Source of the DNA: Harmonia axyridis
Taxonomy: Eukaryota; Arthropoda; Insecta; Coleoptera; Coccinellidae
Assembly (NCBI RefSeq): GCF_914767665.1
Contig: NC_059503.1
Span: forward strand, 29,636,001 to 29,700,000
Direction: 5' to 3'
Length of the DNA stretch: 64,000 bases
Shown: positions 1-9,709 of the stretch, in pieces
How the letters are laid out: each line of letters opens with the position of its first letter
Numbering within the stretch: position 1 is the stretch's first letter
Notes under the pieces: model-generated
What the model was told of the DNA's origin: nothing
Databases searched by the model: none
Seen by the model: only the letters and a program-made list of their open reading frames with translations
Translations under genes and position numbers: made by a program

Positions 1-460
1 TTGATTTCAACCCAATGTCTTCAAAATTGATGATTTGGCGACTATTTAAAATCCACCCGGCTTATCTGCGCCACCCTGTAATTCAACCTCTGCTGTAGAA
101 AAATTCGTCTCTACTTTCGAAATTGATCACTTCTAACCATTGTTGTAACATTGTAGTTGCAGCATAGTTCGAATAAAACTTATCAAGCCAATTTTCTGCT
201 TGCACACTTCAAAACAAAAACTATGTTTCACCAATAAACTCTTTTTTATCCATTTTCAAACAATTACATAGTAGCGTCATATAATCTTCAATATTTCGAT
301 CCAGACTTAACTCTATGTTCCGAATTTTGACACACATCTTTTGAAGCTTGATACTAACAAGAAAAAAGTGGTATGGTATTGGCGATACCATCTGTGCGCC
401 AGACCCAGGATTTATTGAGTGATGTGTTAATTCAACAACTAACTAATACTCTCAACTTAC

Positions 461-3400
461 TTGAATAAACTCTAATTACTTCATTTCTTCTTACAAACCC
501 TTCTACAATCCCCATTTCTTCTGTTTTAATCCAGAATATGTAAGCTTTTTCTTTTTCTTCAGTTGTTCGCAAAATTTCTTCTATAAGGATCAAATTAAGA
601 GCTATAACTCTTCTCTTTAGGTGGAAAGAAAGGTTATTGTATGCTAGTTGTTGCGAAATCAGAACAACGTAAAAGAGGTAGAAGGATAAGTAATTTTTTA
701 GGTAAGCAACTGATAGTTGAGTGGTTGTGGTTCTTTCACTCCAAGAGTACAAATCTAAGATCAGTACCGATATGGAAATGACGTATACTGTAAAACTGAA
801 GATTAGAGAGTAGAATCTGTCCCATTTCAGAGTTGGAGTGCTTTCATCCAGGAGGTTATTCATCTTGAAAAAGAAAATTGATGATATTTAGATACAGAAA
901 ATTTAATATGTGAATTCTTCATTGTAATAAATAGGTACCTACTTTATCAAATGATCGTATGATATCAAAAAGAGCTTCTATTTTTAGTGGCCCCAGAATA
1001 ATGCCAGTAAAAACACTCAAGATAACTCCACCAATGTCTGCCAAGGTAACATAGATATCGTTCTTGTTTTTCACCCTGAAGGAATACTCAGACGTTGCAT
1101 CTGTCCAAAGACCATAAAAGGCCCAAGCAGCTGTACAATTGATGTTGAATTGATAAAATCATTGAAAACAATCTTTCTTTGTTATTAAAATTTCTAGGCA
1201 CATATCTAATACATTTGTTAATCTCAATCAGCATTGACCTCCGAATATTTTCTTGATTAAATTACTTAAGATACTTGATTCAGTGACTTCATGTCGTTTC
1301 TAAGGAAATATCACCATTTCATTATACAGGGTGGCCATTTGAAAACGAAACAGACGAGATTACAGACGAATTGAAGTTTTTCGATAGAATTGCTCGGACA
1401 GGTCGATTTCTGTTTCGAGGGGGACAACTTAAGATGTAGGTTACGGACGCATAGCGCTTCAACCCTTGCTACTACAACCCTCTCCCCCAAATTTTGAATA
1501 GGGAAGATAGGGTGAGTGATACCTCATTTGAAAGGTATTTTTATACTGATTTCAGCACAGTAATTGTTTTTTCATTTTATGCATTAGTTCTCAAAATATT
1601 CTTAACTAAGTATTTGAAAATGAAGTGGTGTTTTCATGGCACTTGTAGTGTTTTGTGAAAAATCAACATTTTGAGCTTCAAAAGAACGATGACTGTGGCT
1701 TCCTTCCTAACTAACTAACGCATGAATATTTCGAGAACTAATGCATAAAATGAAAAAACAATTACTGTGCTGAAATCAGTATAAAAATACCTTTAAATTG
1801 AGGTATCACTCACCCCATCTCCCCTATTCAAAAATTGGGGGTGGGGGTTGTAGCAGCAAGGGTTGAAGCGCTATGCGTCCGTAACCTACATCTTAAGTTG
1901 TCCCCCTCGAAACAGAAATCGACCTGTCCGAGCATTTCTATCGAAAAACTTTATTTCGTCTGTAATCTCGTCTGTTTCGTTTTCAAATGGCCACCCTGTA
2001 TACAATTTAAATTTTTTTTAAGTTTACATGGAAATATGGGCATTTTAAAATAATGACAACTAAGGAAGAAGTTGAAAATACCGGCAAGCCCGAATAAAAT
2101 ACTATCAGCTAACGTCATGGAATAGCCTCTAGGGGAATCTTCGACGATTCACATGACTGGATAGGGAATAGACTTTGAATTGGTCACTTCTTTCGACAAC
2201 TAAAATCAGTGTGACCTCTCTAAGATGTCTAGAAAGCCTGGTGTTTCTACTTTCACCTGAAAAACTTTGGGACAAAACGGGAGATTTATACCTACACCAT
2301 TTTGAGATATCACTAGTTTCAAATGGTGCATACATCGTTTATATTATTAAAATTTTTTTTGATTCTCGACTCTTGTGTTCTTTGAGTATGGAAATAGTAT
2401 ATTGTGCAACAAGTGGGGAAAGTCTAACTTTTCTCGCGAGTGTGGAAGATTGCGGCACGAGCCTGAAAGGCGAGTGCCGCAAACACACGAGCGAGAAAAG
2501 GACTTTCTCCACATGTTGCACACTATATTTTTCCTACAACTGCACAAATTTCAATGATTCAAGTAATGGACTTGATTCAAATCAAAATGGCCTTCGTTGA
2601 CAGTATGTGCTAATTTATTGCGTGTCCATAGGAACGACTCAAAATCCCAATTTCATTGGTCTACCAAGCGAGGTGTGGGCAAAGTGCCGTGGGGAATAAT
2701 ATTTCTCTAATTCTGTGGTTATTCCGTTCATTCTTCCACATCTTGTAGAACAAAATCGTGCGAGAATATATCAGAAACGCACAGTTTTCATGGTTATATT
2801 TTATTATTATATGTTGGTACTCCGAACTTTTCGCCACGGCTTTATCTGTCAATTCATCAATTTAAAGAAATCAGTTCTGTCAACCAACATTTTTCAATGC
2901 AAAAATCACTAAAATATATTTATGGAAATATTTCATTAATTTCAATGAAAATGCAATGAATTAGAGAAAATAAAGTATAATACTCGTACAGAAGGCTCAT
3001 TCTACCACTCGTTCATTCCAAAACTCGCCACTTCGTGGCTCGTTTTTGAATTTTGAACTCGTGGAAGAATATCAATGCCTTCTGCACTTGTATTATAAAT
3101 AACTATTCCAACAGTATGAGCAAAACATAGTTTTGAAATTGAGTAAGCTGTGAAGAATACGCTACTTTTCATAGCAGCTGTAAGAAAACATAGTTTTGAA
3201 ATTGAGTAAGCTGTGTAGAATACGCTACTTTCCATAGCAGTTGTAGGAAAAATAATATTTTATATTCTATGCTCGTGACAGAGGAGCCTTTAAGATGCAA
3301 GCTAGTGGTGGACGACAAACCTATAGAGCAGGTTATGGTATACAATTACCTATGAGTAGAGATATCCTCCAGCCAGGACAGAACAAGAGAAGGGGGAGCC

Positions 3401-5798
3401 AGGTGAACAAGGCGAATAAAATCTCTGGATGCTTAGCAGATGTTATGAAACAACAAGCATATGAGCATGGCAGCAAAGGTGGGAGTCTACAAATCCTGTA
3501 TTACATCAATATCGGGATACACGCTGAGAGATCGTGTACGTAACTTCAAGATACTCGAAGAATAGATGGGGACGAATGCGAAGAAGAGCATGTGGAACGA
3601 ACACGTAGGAAGAATGTCCTATAAAAGGGCGGCGAGATTCGCGAGAGATGGCATCCCGGAAACCATGAGGCCATTTTGTAGACCACCTAAAAGATGGAGA
3701 GAGTTTTGGATATCAATGAAATTAACGACTAGGTTGGAAAAACAGGCTGAAAGCCTGAGGAAGAAGAGGAAGAAGAAGAAGCTCGTGACAATCATCTATA
3801 GGTACTCTGAATTGACCGATAGCCGTCTGTCATTATATTCCAATAATTTCATTATTAATTCGATATGAACCGAATTGTGATTTCTTGTGGAAGTTTGCAG
3901 TTTCTCAAATCAATATTTTATTTTAAACACCGATAGACATATAGTGCAAATTCGAACAATTATAAAGAGCAGTACCTTACAGAACTCTGTTAAGTTCTAG
4001 CTACAGAAACAGGTGAACTATTTCAATAAGTTCGAAACAAAATCTAATCAATGCATTTATCAGGATTTCTAGGCATCTTAGACCTGTAGAATGGGCTATG
4101 CGTATGCTTTATCAAATGTTTCATGACCCTCAGCAGATGATCGGATCATAAAATGCTGATACTACTCTATTATTTTGAACAAAATATAATCAGTGACTCA
4201 TTAGTATTTTTAGATATCTCAATGGACTTGTTTAGTGAAGTTGATAATACTATATTTGACACGATAGAATTAAAATATAGAGCAAAACTGATAAATCAGT
4301 GAAAAAAATTTGAAAATCCATCAATAAATGACTGAGAAATAGATTATTTAAATTTACGTATTTTAGCGCGGAACTTCTTTGGTCTCCAACTCGTCTGTGA
4401 CGTCACGGCACTTGCCTGTGATCGCTACACCATAAATTACGTTTATAGTTGTACAGTGTAGTTTAACTCGAGTTTTGTTTTTATGTCACCATAATGGAAG
4501 AAGGCTTCGTGAAAGGACAAAGTGACAATTTGCCTAAAATAGATATATTCGCAGTGATGGAGTTTTTTTCTTCAAATCCATCTTATGTCAATGCTGAAAT
4601 AAAAGGAGTTAAACTTTTAAAGTAAGTATCTACTTTTGAGTTTGCTTCATCATGGTTCAACTCATAACGATGATTTATTTAAAAAACGTTTCATAAACAG
4701 TTTGTAGTTGAGTACTGGTTGTTGAAGTCTATCATTGGCAAAACATATTTATGTGAGGAGTAAAAAGTAAAAAGAGAAAAAGTAATTTATATGTATGTAT
4801 AAAGTAAATTATTTCAGCCATTGTGTAACGAACAAAACACGACACGAACGGCACAAGTGATTGTACCATCAATGAATTCGTAAGCCCTCTGCGAATACCA
4901 GTCGCCTCGTGTAAGTGGCTTGACGTCACACACTAGACGCTGCGTACTATGAAATTATTCTTCCAAGCGCAACTTCAAAGTCCCATAACTTTTTCATTTC
5001 TAGAGATATTTCAATGATTCTTCCACATTTTTGTTTCATTCTACTTAAATTTTTAGAATTAATCCTCAACAAAAAAATGAAATTTAGTCCATTTCAATGT
5101 CTGAAACACGGGTATGCTGGTACCCTTGAAAAGTGGCGACTTTTGAAGGGTCCAGTCTTCTTGAATTTTGAAGGTATTGGTCCCTTTTCACTTGATTTTC
5201 GCATCGTTTCTTATAGCACTCGAGTCGTCTTTCTGTCAATGTCGTTCTGAGGTTAGATCAAAAGTCGATCAACTTTCGACAAAAAAAATGAAAGTTTTAT
5301 AATAATGCCGTTGATTTGTCAATTTTTTGTAGAGCGCCACCTTACGGAAGAAAAGAGAAAAGGAACCTATGCTGAGCCTAGTCGCAAGAATCATTTAAAA
5401 GAAAATCTAATTAGTGAACACACCACACATCAGTATTTTAGATATCTTAGTTTCAATCATCATTCTCATTCATAACAAAGAAATAATAATATTCTTGGAT
5501 GTTAGAATATTATATTATCCACGAATGATGTAAGCTGAGCCATGCATTAGGAAGTTCATGGCCTACCTTGAGGTCGTTTTTTGCTAATATCCAATGTTGA
5601 ATTCGTTTGTTATTATATTTCCTTACCAAGAAGTACGGCAATGATAAAGCTGTAGATTATGTACGTATTAGATTTCTTTAAGGTACATCTGCCATTTTGG
5701 AAGCTGTAAGTAAGAGGAGCCAGACCCATATATTTCATGAAAATAACAGTAGGTTTTAAATAAGCAAATACGTTTTCCGAAACAACCAATTCTTTCAT
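461..5798 (-). CDS. Gustatory receptor Gr-a, 5' three exons (partial)
   Basis: Partial 7-TM gustatory receptor gene running leftward off the window. Exon 1 is 5798-5627, starting at the first in-frame ATG before ELVVSENVFAYLKP, with donor gtaagg. Exon 2 is 1130-943 (188 nt), with acceptor tgtacag and donor gtaggt. Exon 3 is 863-461, with acceptor tttcaag and donor gtaagt. Phases are 1, 0, 1, as in the other receptors here. Exon 3 holds hydrophobic stretches (YSLIFSFTVYVISISVLIL and FYLFYVVLISQQLAY) that align with exon 3 of Gr-c and Gr-e. The TM5-TM7 exons and the C-terminal signature lie outside the window. Intron 1 is about 4.5 kb and filled with repeats. A ligand cannot be inferred. An odorant receptor is less likely, because sister genes with the same structure end in the Gr motif. 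Confidence 0.8.
1327..1998. mobile_element. Fold-back MITE, TA-flanked (672 bp)
   Basis: A near-palindromic element begins CAGGGTGGCCATTTGAAAAC and ends with its reverse complement. It is flanked on both sides by TA (1325-1326 and 1999-2000). The arms are roughly 270 bp around a short centre near 1660. There is no coding capacity. The TA duplication fits a non-autonomous Tc1/mariner-type element. It sits in intron 1 of Gr-a. A related end fragment occurs at about 24830-24930. Confidence 0.8.
2392..2530. repeat. Imperfect palindrome of about 140 bp
   Basis: The sequence from ATAGTATATTGTGCAAC folds onto the sequence ending GTTGCACACTATATTT. The arms are about 65 bp and GC-richer than the surroundings (CTCGCGAG and GCGGCACGAGCC segments). 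It resembles the small hairpin MITEs of insect introns. No protein is coded. Confidence 0.6.
2702..3111. repeat. Single arm of a fold-back element (same family as 61747-62567)
   Basis: About 400 bp matches, with few differences, the left arm of the large palindrome at 61747-62150. It runs from TTTCTCTAATTCTGTGGTTA to the stretch GCACTTGTATTATAA. Only one arm is present here. Confidence 0.75.
3122..3247. repeat. Two direct copies of a 63-bp sequence
   Basis: Two tandem copies with a 63-bp period start AAAACATAGTTTTGAAATTG and end near CATAGCAGYTGTA. They lie between the fold-back arm and the LINE insertion, in intron 1 of Gr-a. Confidence 0.75.
3271..3790 (+). mobile_element. 5'-truncated non-LTR retrotransposon with 10-bp target duplication
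   Basis: The insertion is bounded by GCTCGTGACA at 3271-3280 and 3781-3790. The body ends in a GAA-rich tail directly before the second copy, as expected for target-primed reverse transcription. The frame from about 3566 reads WNEHVGRMSYKRAARFARDG and then GRP-like RPPKRW. This resembles the C-terminal tail of LINE endonuclease/reverse-transcriptase proteins. The RT domain itself is absent. It lies in intron 1 of Gr-a. Confidence 0.72.
4494..4621 (+). pseudogene. Orphan first exon, possibly of a multi-copy YqaJ/SWIM-type family
   Basis: An ATG opens a 43-codon frame (MEEGFVKGQSDNLPKIDIF, then NAEIKGVKLLK) that ends exactly at a good donor, AAA|gtaagt. The pattern PKIDxxxVMEFFxxNPxxxxAEIKGVK recalls the N terminus of multi-copy insect proteins with a YqaJ-like recombinase domain. 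That assignment is from memory of the family and is weak. No downstream exon is visible. The surrounding GC-richer block (about 4370-4940), with TGACGTCA at each end, may be one inserted element. It lies antisense within intron 1 of Gr-a. Confidence 0.3.
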
Positions 5799-6523
5799 TT
5801 CGAAATGTTTGATTGATGCGATAGAAACAGATTGATCGATGTTACCGAACGTGTTCAATAATAAATAAGGAGTTTATTCAGCTCGAAAACCAATGTTTTA
5901 CCAGAATACAAAACAATCTAGGTCACTAATTATGATTGAATATGTTTACTCTCGATAATCACGATTATTAATTGATGATCAAGTTGATATCTGAAATTGA
6001 GAAGGGTATTTTTAACTAATCCTGCTCAATAAGGAATTGAATAAAAATAAATGCATCAGTAACAAGGAGTGGACAAATTGTCTTCCAAGAATTGAATTTT
6101 TTTTATTCCTTTATTCAATTTCAAATCGCCACTGCTCTTGATTCCGTAATTCTAAATTTACTCTGCTTCATCTAACTTACTTAAGTAATTTTGACCTTAT
6201 AACGTGGCAAATTCACTGAATTCTGACTCATGACTTCAGAAATAAAGAAACTAGTTCGATCTTTAAAAACAAGACCAAATTTTGTCAAAGCTTCGCATTT
6301 TTCTTCATTTTCTCTGGAGAAATGATTAAAGTTGATTTTTATGAACCAGAAATATGCTTGAATATCTAATTTGTTTTAAACAAACTCCACAATCATTTTT
6401 AAAACTAAACCCAAAATAACCTGTCTCCTATTTACTAATGTCTTTTCCGAAGGTCACCACCAGATGTCTCAAATTCCGAATTATGCACACCGCCTGAAGG
6501 CTTTGTTATGACGAAAATATACC
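5799..6523. other. Intergenic, nothing recognised
   Basis: AT-rich sequence upstream of Gr-a exon 1 (minus) up to the Tc1-like element. It must include the Gr-a promoter, but no motif is distinct enough to name. Confidence 0.5.
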
Positions 6524-6737
6524 AACTGACAAAGAAACAGCCAGAAGGAGCTTTTTAAATTTTATTTTATTTTTTTGGTAAAGTATAGATAGTATAGCAT
6601 GATTGAATTTGGAGAAAAAAATCGTGACGGTTTTTTCATGTAAACAATTTTTGTTAATTAATATCGTCAAATTTTCAAATTTGATAACAAACCAGCTGTT
6701 CGAGGAGATCCAAAGTAGATATTTAGTTGTTGTTAAA

Positions 6738-7501
6738 ATGCCTAGAGCAAGTGTACGCGGAATTTAATCGCCAGCTAAGTGAATTTGAAAGGGGTCGAAC
6801 TATTGGTCTACGAGAGGCGGGATTCTCATTTCGAGAAATCGCTAATCATACGAAGAGAAATCTTGTGGATTGGTTAGAGGAATAGCCATCCTGTAACTGC
6901 CCGAATGGTTTACCTCAGGAAAAGGTCTTTTGGACTGCAGCATTATCGACCCCATCTTGTGTTACCTCTGACGGTTGAGCATCGCCGGCAACGATTACAG
7001 TGGTGCAGAGAACGCCAACATTGGAATATGGAATGTCATCAGGTCGTCTTTTCTGATGAATCTCCATTCTCCTTGGGTGCACATGATGGCGGAAGAAGCG
7101 TTAGACGACGTCAGGGAGAAAGACGTGAACGTGATGTTGAGCGTCATGTACATCGGACAATAGGTGATATGGTATGGGGTGCTGTTGCACATGCAAGTAG
7201 GACACCTTTAGTCTTCATTGGAGGTAACATGACAGCACTGCGTTATCTTCAAGAAATAGTGAAGCCATATGTTCTCCCTCACCTTAACCGCCCAGATCCC
7301 CCGATCTTTCGCCCATAGTTCATGTTTGGAACATCATTGGTAGAAGGCTTGGAAATTTACTCCAGCCCACGGACTTCGGCGGCTTTGAGACATGAAGTAG
7401 CTTGGGATAGTATTCCTCAAGAAGAGATAGATCATCTTATTGCATCAATGCCAAGACGTGTTAGGGAGTGTATAGATAATCGCGGTGAACAAACACATTA
7501 A
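6738..7501 (+). pseudogene. Tc1-family transposase relic
   Basis: Translation from the ATG at 6738 gives EFERGRTIGLREAGFSFREIA, the helix-turn-helix region of Tc1 transposases, after an early stop. The largest open stretch (6905-7318) holds VFSDESPFSL, with the Asp of the catalytic core, then MVWGAVAHASRTPLVFI and LQEIVKPYVLPHL. The segment with the second Asp and the Glu (usually QDNARPH to PDLNPIE) is missing. The tail resumes as EVAWDSIPQEEIDHLIASMP and RRVRECIDNRG. Stops, frameshifts and the internal deletion make it dead. The family is clear; the subfamily is not. Confidence 0.82.
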
Positions 7502-7582
7502 CAAATTTATTGGAAAAATTGTAAATCCTTCGTTTTTTTCTTCATATTTCAATCATTTACTCCTTGCTATACTATCCATGTT

Positions 7583-8452
7583 TGTAGGCTTGGTTAATCG
7601 ATCGTCTAGAGGTATGATTCGATTACCTGGCCTTTCGTCTTTATTTCCGCGACTTTGTTGGATTTGCAATAATTCAACTCTTTTGAATTATTTACATCTA
7701 TTTACAAAGCCACACTTATACAGTACAAACTCAGTATTGAGAAGATCTTAATTACGTTTTAATTACAAGTTTCTCACTACGGTACTGAATTTCGTCTTTA
7801 ACTCGAGTGTTAATTACTCGAAACGTCTTCGATTATCACGTCTTCGTCGTACCTCAAGTTTTCGGTCGTCTCGTTTCTAACTTGTTCGCGACTCGTCTTA
7901 ATCTAGTCCGCGAACCGTCTTTTCGTCTTACGTCTTAAGTTGACCGACCGAACTTGACTCGTCTTCGGCTTAAGTTGAACTGTACCCGTCTTCGGCTTAA
8001 TTTGAACTGTGTCTCCGCCGATTGGAACTACCCTGTCTCGAATATCGACCTCCCTTCTTTCGGCTTGACCACACCCTTAGGCGAAAGTACCATCCCCTAG
8101 TCCAATAAGAGCTTTGCCGTACCGCCCACGAAGATCTTCGCGGATTCCTGGAAATCGAATATTCCCGAAGGACTAGAACCTGATACACAGATGTGACACA
8201 TCTGGTACGACCGTATTGTCTTCGAACTTCCTCAACCCCCTAATAAATCTCTTCAAGATTTACCACTCCATGACATATCTTCGACACCTCGAAGAATTAC
8301 ACATCCTTTTCACATTATATGTACAATAACAATTCGTTCCCTGTAAATTCATTGAAACTGTCTTGCCCTCGACACTAGAAGAAACAAATAGGTCTCCAAG
8401 CATCCGGTTGACCATCGCAATTATTTACGGGGAACAATAACTGGATCCTACA
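7583..8452. mobile_element. Solo LTR (870 bp) inserted in the Tc1-like element
   Basis: The insert starts TGTAGG and ends CCTACA, and is flanked by the 4-bp direct repeat TGTT (7579-7582 and 8453-8456). Removing it restores the right terminal repeat of the host Tc1 element, whose left arm shows the uninterrupted order. There is no coding capacity. The interior has about ten CGTCTT hexamers. TG..CA ends with a 4-bp target duplication fit a Ty3/gypsy-like or BEL/Pao-like LTR. No internal retroelement sequence remains, so it arose by LTR-LTR recombination or is a fragment. Confidence 0.75.
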
Positions 8453-8523
8453 TGTTTAACAAAAAAAAAAAAAAAAATTAATTTAAACAGCTCCTTCTGT
8501 GTGTTGCAGTTTCTTTGTTAGTT

Positions 8524-9709
8524 AACAAGCTGTTTGGTGACTGAGCGATATCTGTTCGACAAAAACTTTTTAGAACGAATCAAATCCAAAAGATTTCATG
8601 AGAATTCGTGATCCTATTGAACTGTTTTATGGTTCGATTGAATCACAGAAAGGCTTTTGGTCATACGAGCACAAATGAATCTCTTCTTAAGAGGGGTTTA
8701 TACCACGTGGTTTTTTCATGATCTGCCAATGTTTAACTACTGCTTCCTCCCCAGCGCTTTTGAGATTCCACCACTTTTCAGGGAGAGTGAAGCAAATTTG
8801 AACATTTCTCTGATTTACCGTCCTTTTCTATCCAATAACATAATTCAAAATACGTTTTTACGTCTTCATTTTCAATTATAGAAAAATCGTTTATTCAATA
8901 TTTGACAAGACTTTTTGTTTAATATTTTATGTAAAAATTCATAAAGAAATGAAAGTTATTTCATGCATATTATTATTCTTCAATGAAAAATTTATCTAAT
9001 TAATTTTTTCCATTGAATAAATAAGGACTTCAAGGCCCTAGGGCGGGGGGGTTCAAGGGGGCATGACCCCCCAAAAAGGAACCACCTAAAACTTAATATG
9101 CGTTTCAAGCAGAAAAGGTACAAAATGATCCCATCAAAAAACTTGAAGCTCATAACGGCAACCCTCCCCCCCAAATTTAAGGCTAGGGCCGCCCTTGAAG
9201 GACTTTCCGCAATGACGTACTCTGTAAAATGAATAATGGTGAAAACCTAATATAGATCGATGGTCTCAAGCGTAAAATAAAACGTACTGATTTTTGAACT
9301 AATCGCTGAAGCGACCACTCTTAATATATTATTTTCAATAATATCGTTAACCGTCGTTCATTATTTCTATCTAATAGATATCTCATTTCTGAATATAGAT
9401 ATAAATTTGAAGAAGTTGGAGCAGAATGATTTATTTAATTTCAGACATAAAAAAAATCTTACACAATTTCTTATATGGATATTTATTTTACCTCAATAGC
9501 TTTCATTCCTATTCAGAAATGAATGAATCGAACAGGACCTGTCAATTATTCTATACCTACATCTAACATATTCCTTATGTGTTTGCACACTTATGTTGAT
9601 ATTGCCTTAGAAGGGCACTCCGAAATTCGGCCATTCAAAAGGCGATTTTATTATCCTTCAATAATACATGAAAGGTTTTTCTTGACGCTTCTTCTCATAG
9701 TTCATCATC
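8524..9709. other. Intergenic with one small fold-back (about 9027-9205)
   Basis: Mostly AT-rich and unrecognised. At 9027-9205 the sequence CTTCAAGGCCCTAGGGCGG pairs with AGGGCCGCCCTTGAAG around a G-run and C-run interior, a small MITE-like palindrome. The region just upstream of 9710 should contain the Gr-b promoter. I see no certain element. Confidence 0.5.

Larger units (their letters stand above)
6524..8523. mobile_element. Tc1-like DNA transposon with long terminal inverted repeats
   Basis: The left terminal repeat (6524-6602) starts AACTGACAAAGAAAC. Its inverted partner runs from about 7564 to 7582 and resumes at 8453-8523, because a solo LTR is inserted within it. Matching segments include AGAAGGAGCT and TGCTATACTATC. 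The arms are about 80 bp. The element carries a broken Tc1-family transposase gene. It lies in the divergent intergenic space between Gr-a and Gr-b. Confidence 0.8.

Noticed and set aside
85..262. Minus-strand text resembling a transposase C terminus (AENWLDKFYSNYAATTMLQQ)
   Set aside because: It contains stops, no catalytic motif is visible, and the similarity is too vague. It could equally be Gr-a intron sequence.
350..450. Possible exon 4 of Gr-a
   Set aside because: No 98-nt exon with the FGxPLL-type ending followed by a donor could be found, so exon 4 is taken to be outside the window.
2175..2600. Plus-strand frame of 141 codons
   Set aside because: It spans the 2392-2530 palindrome, has no domain similarity and starts from ordinary intron sequence.
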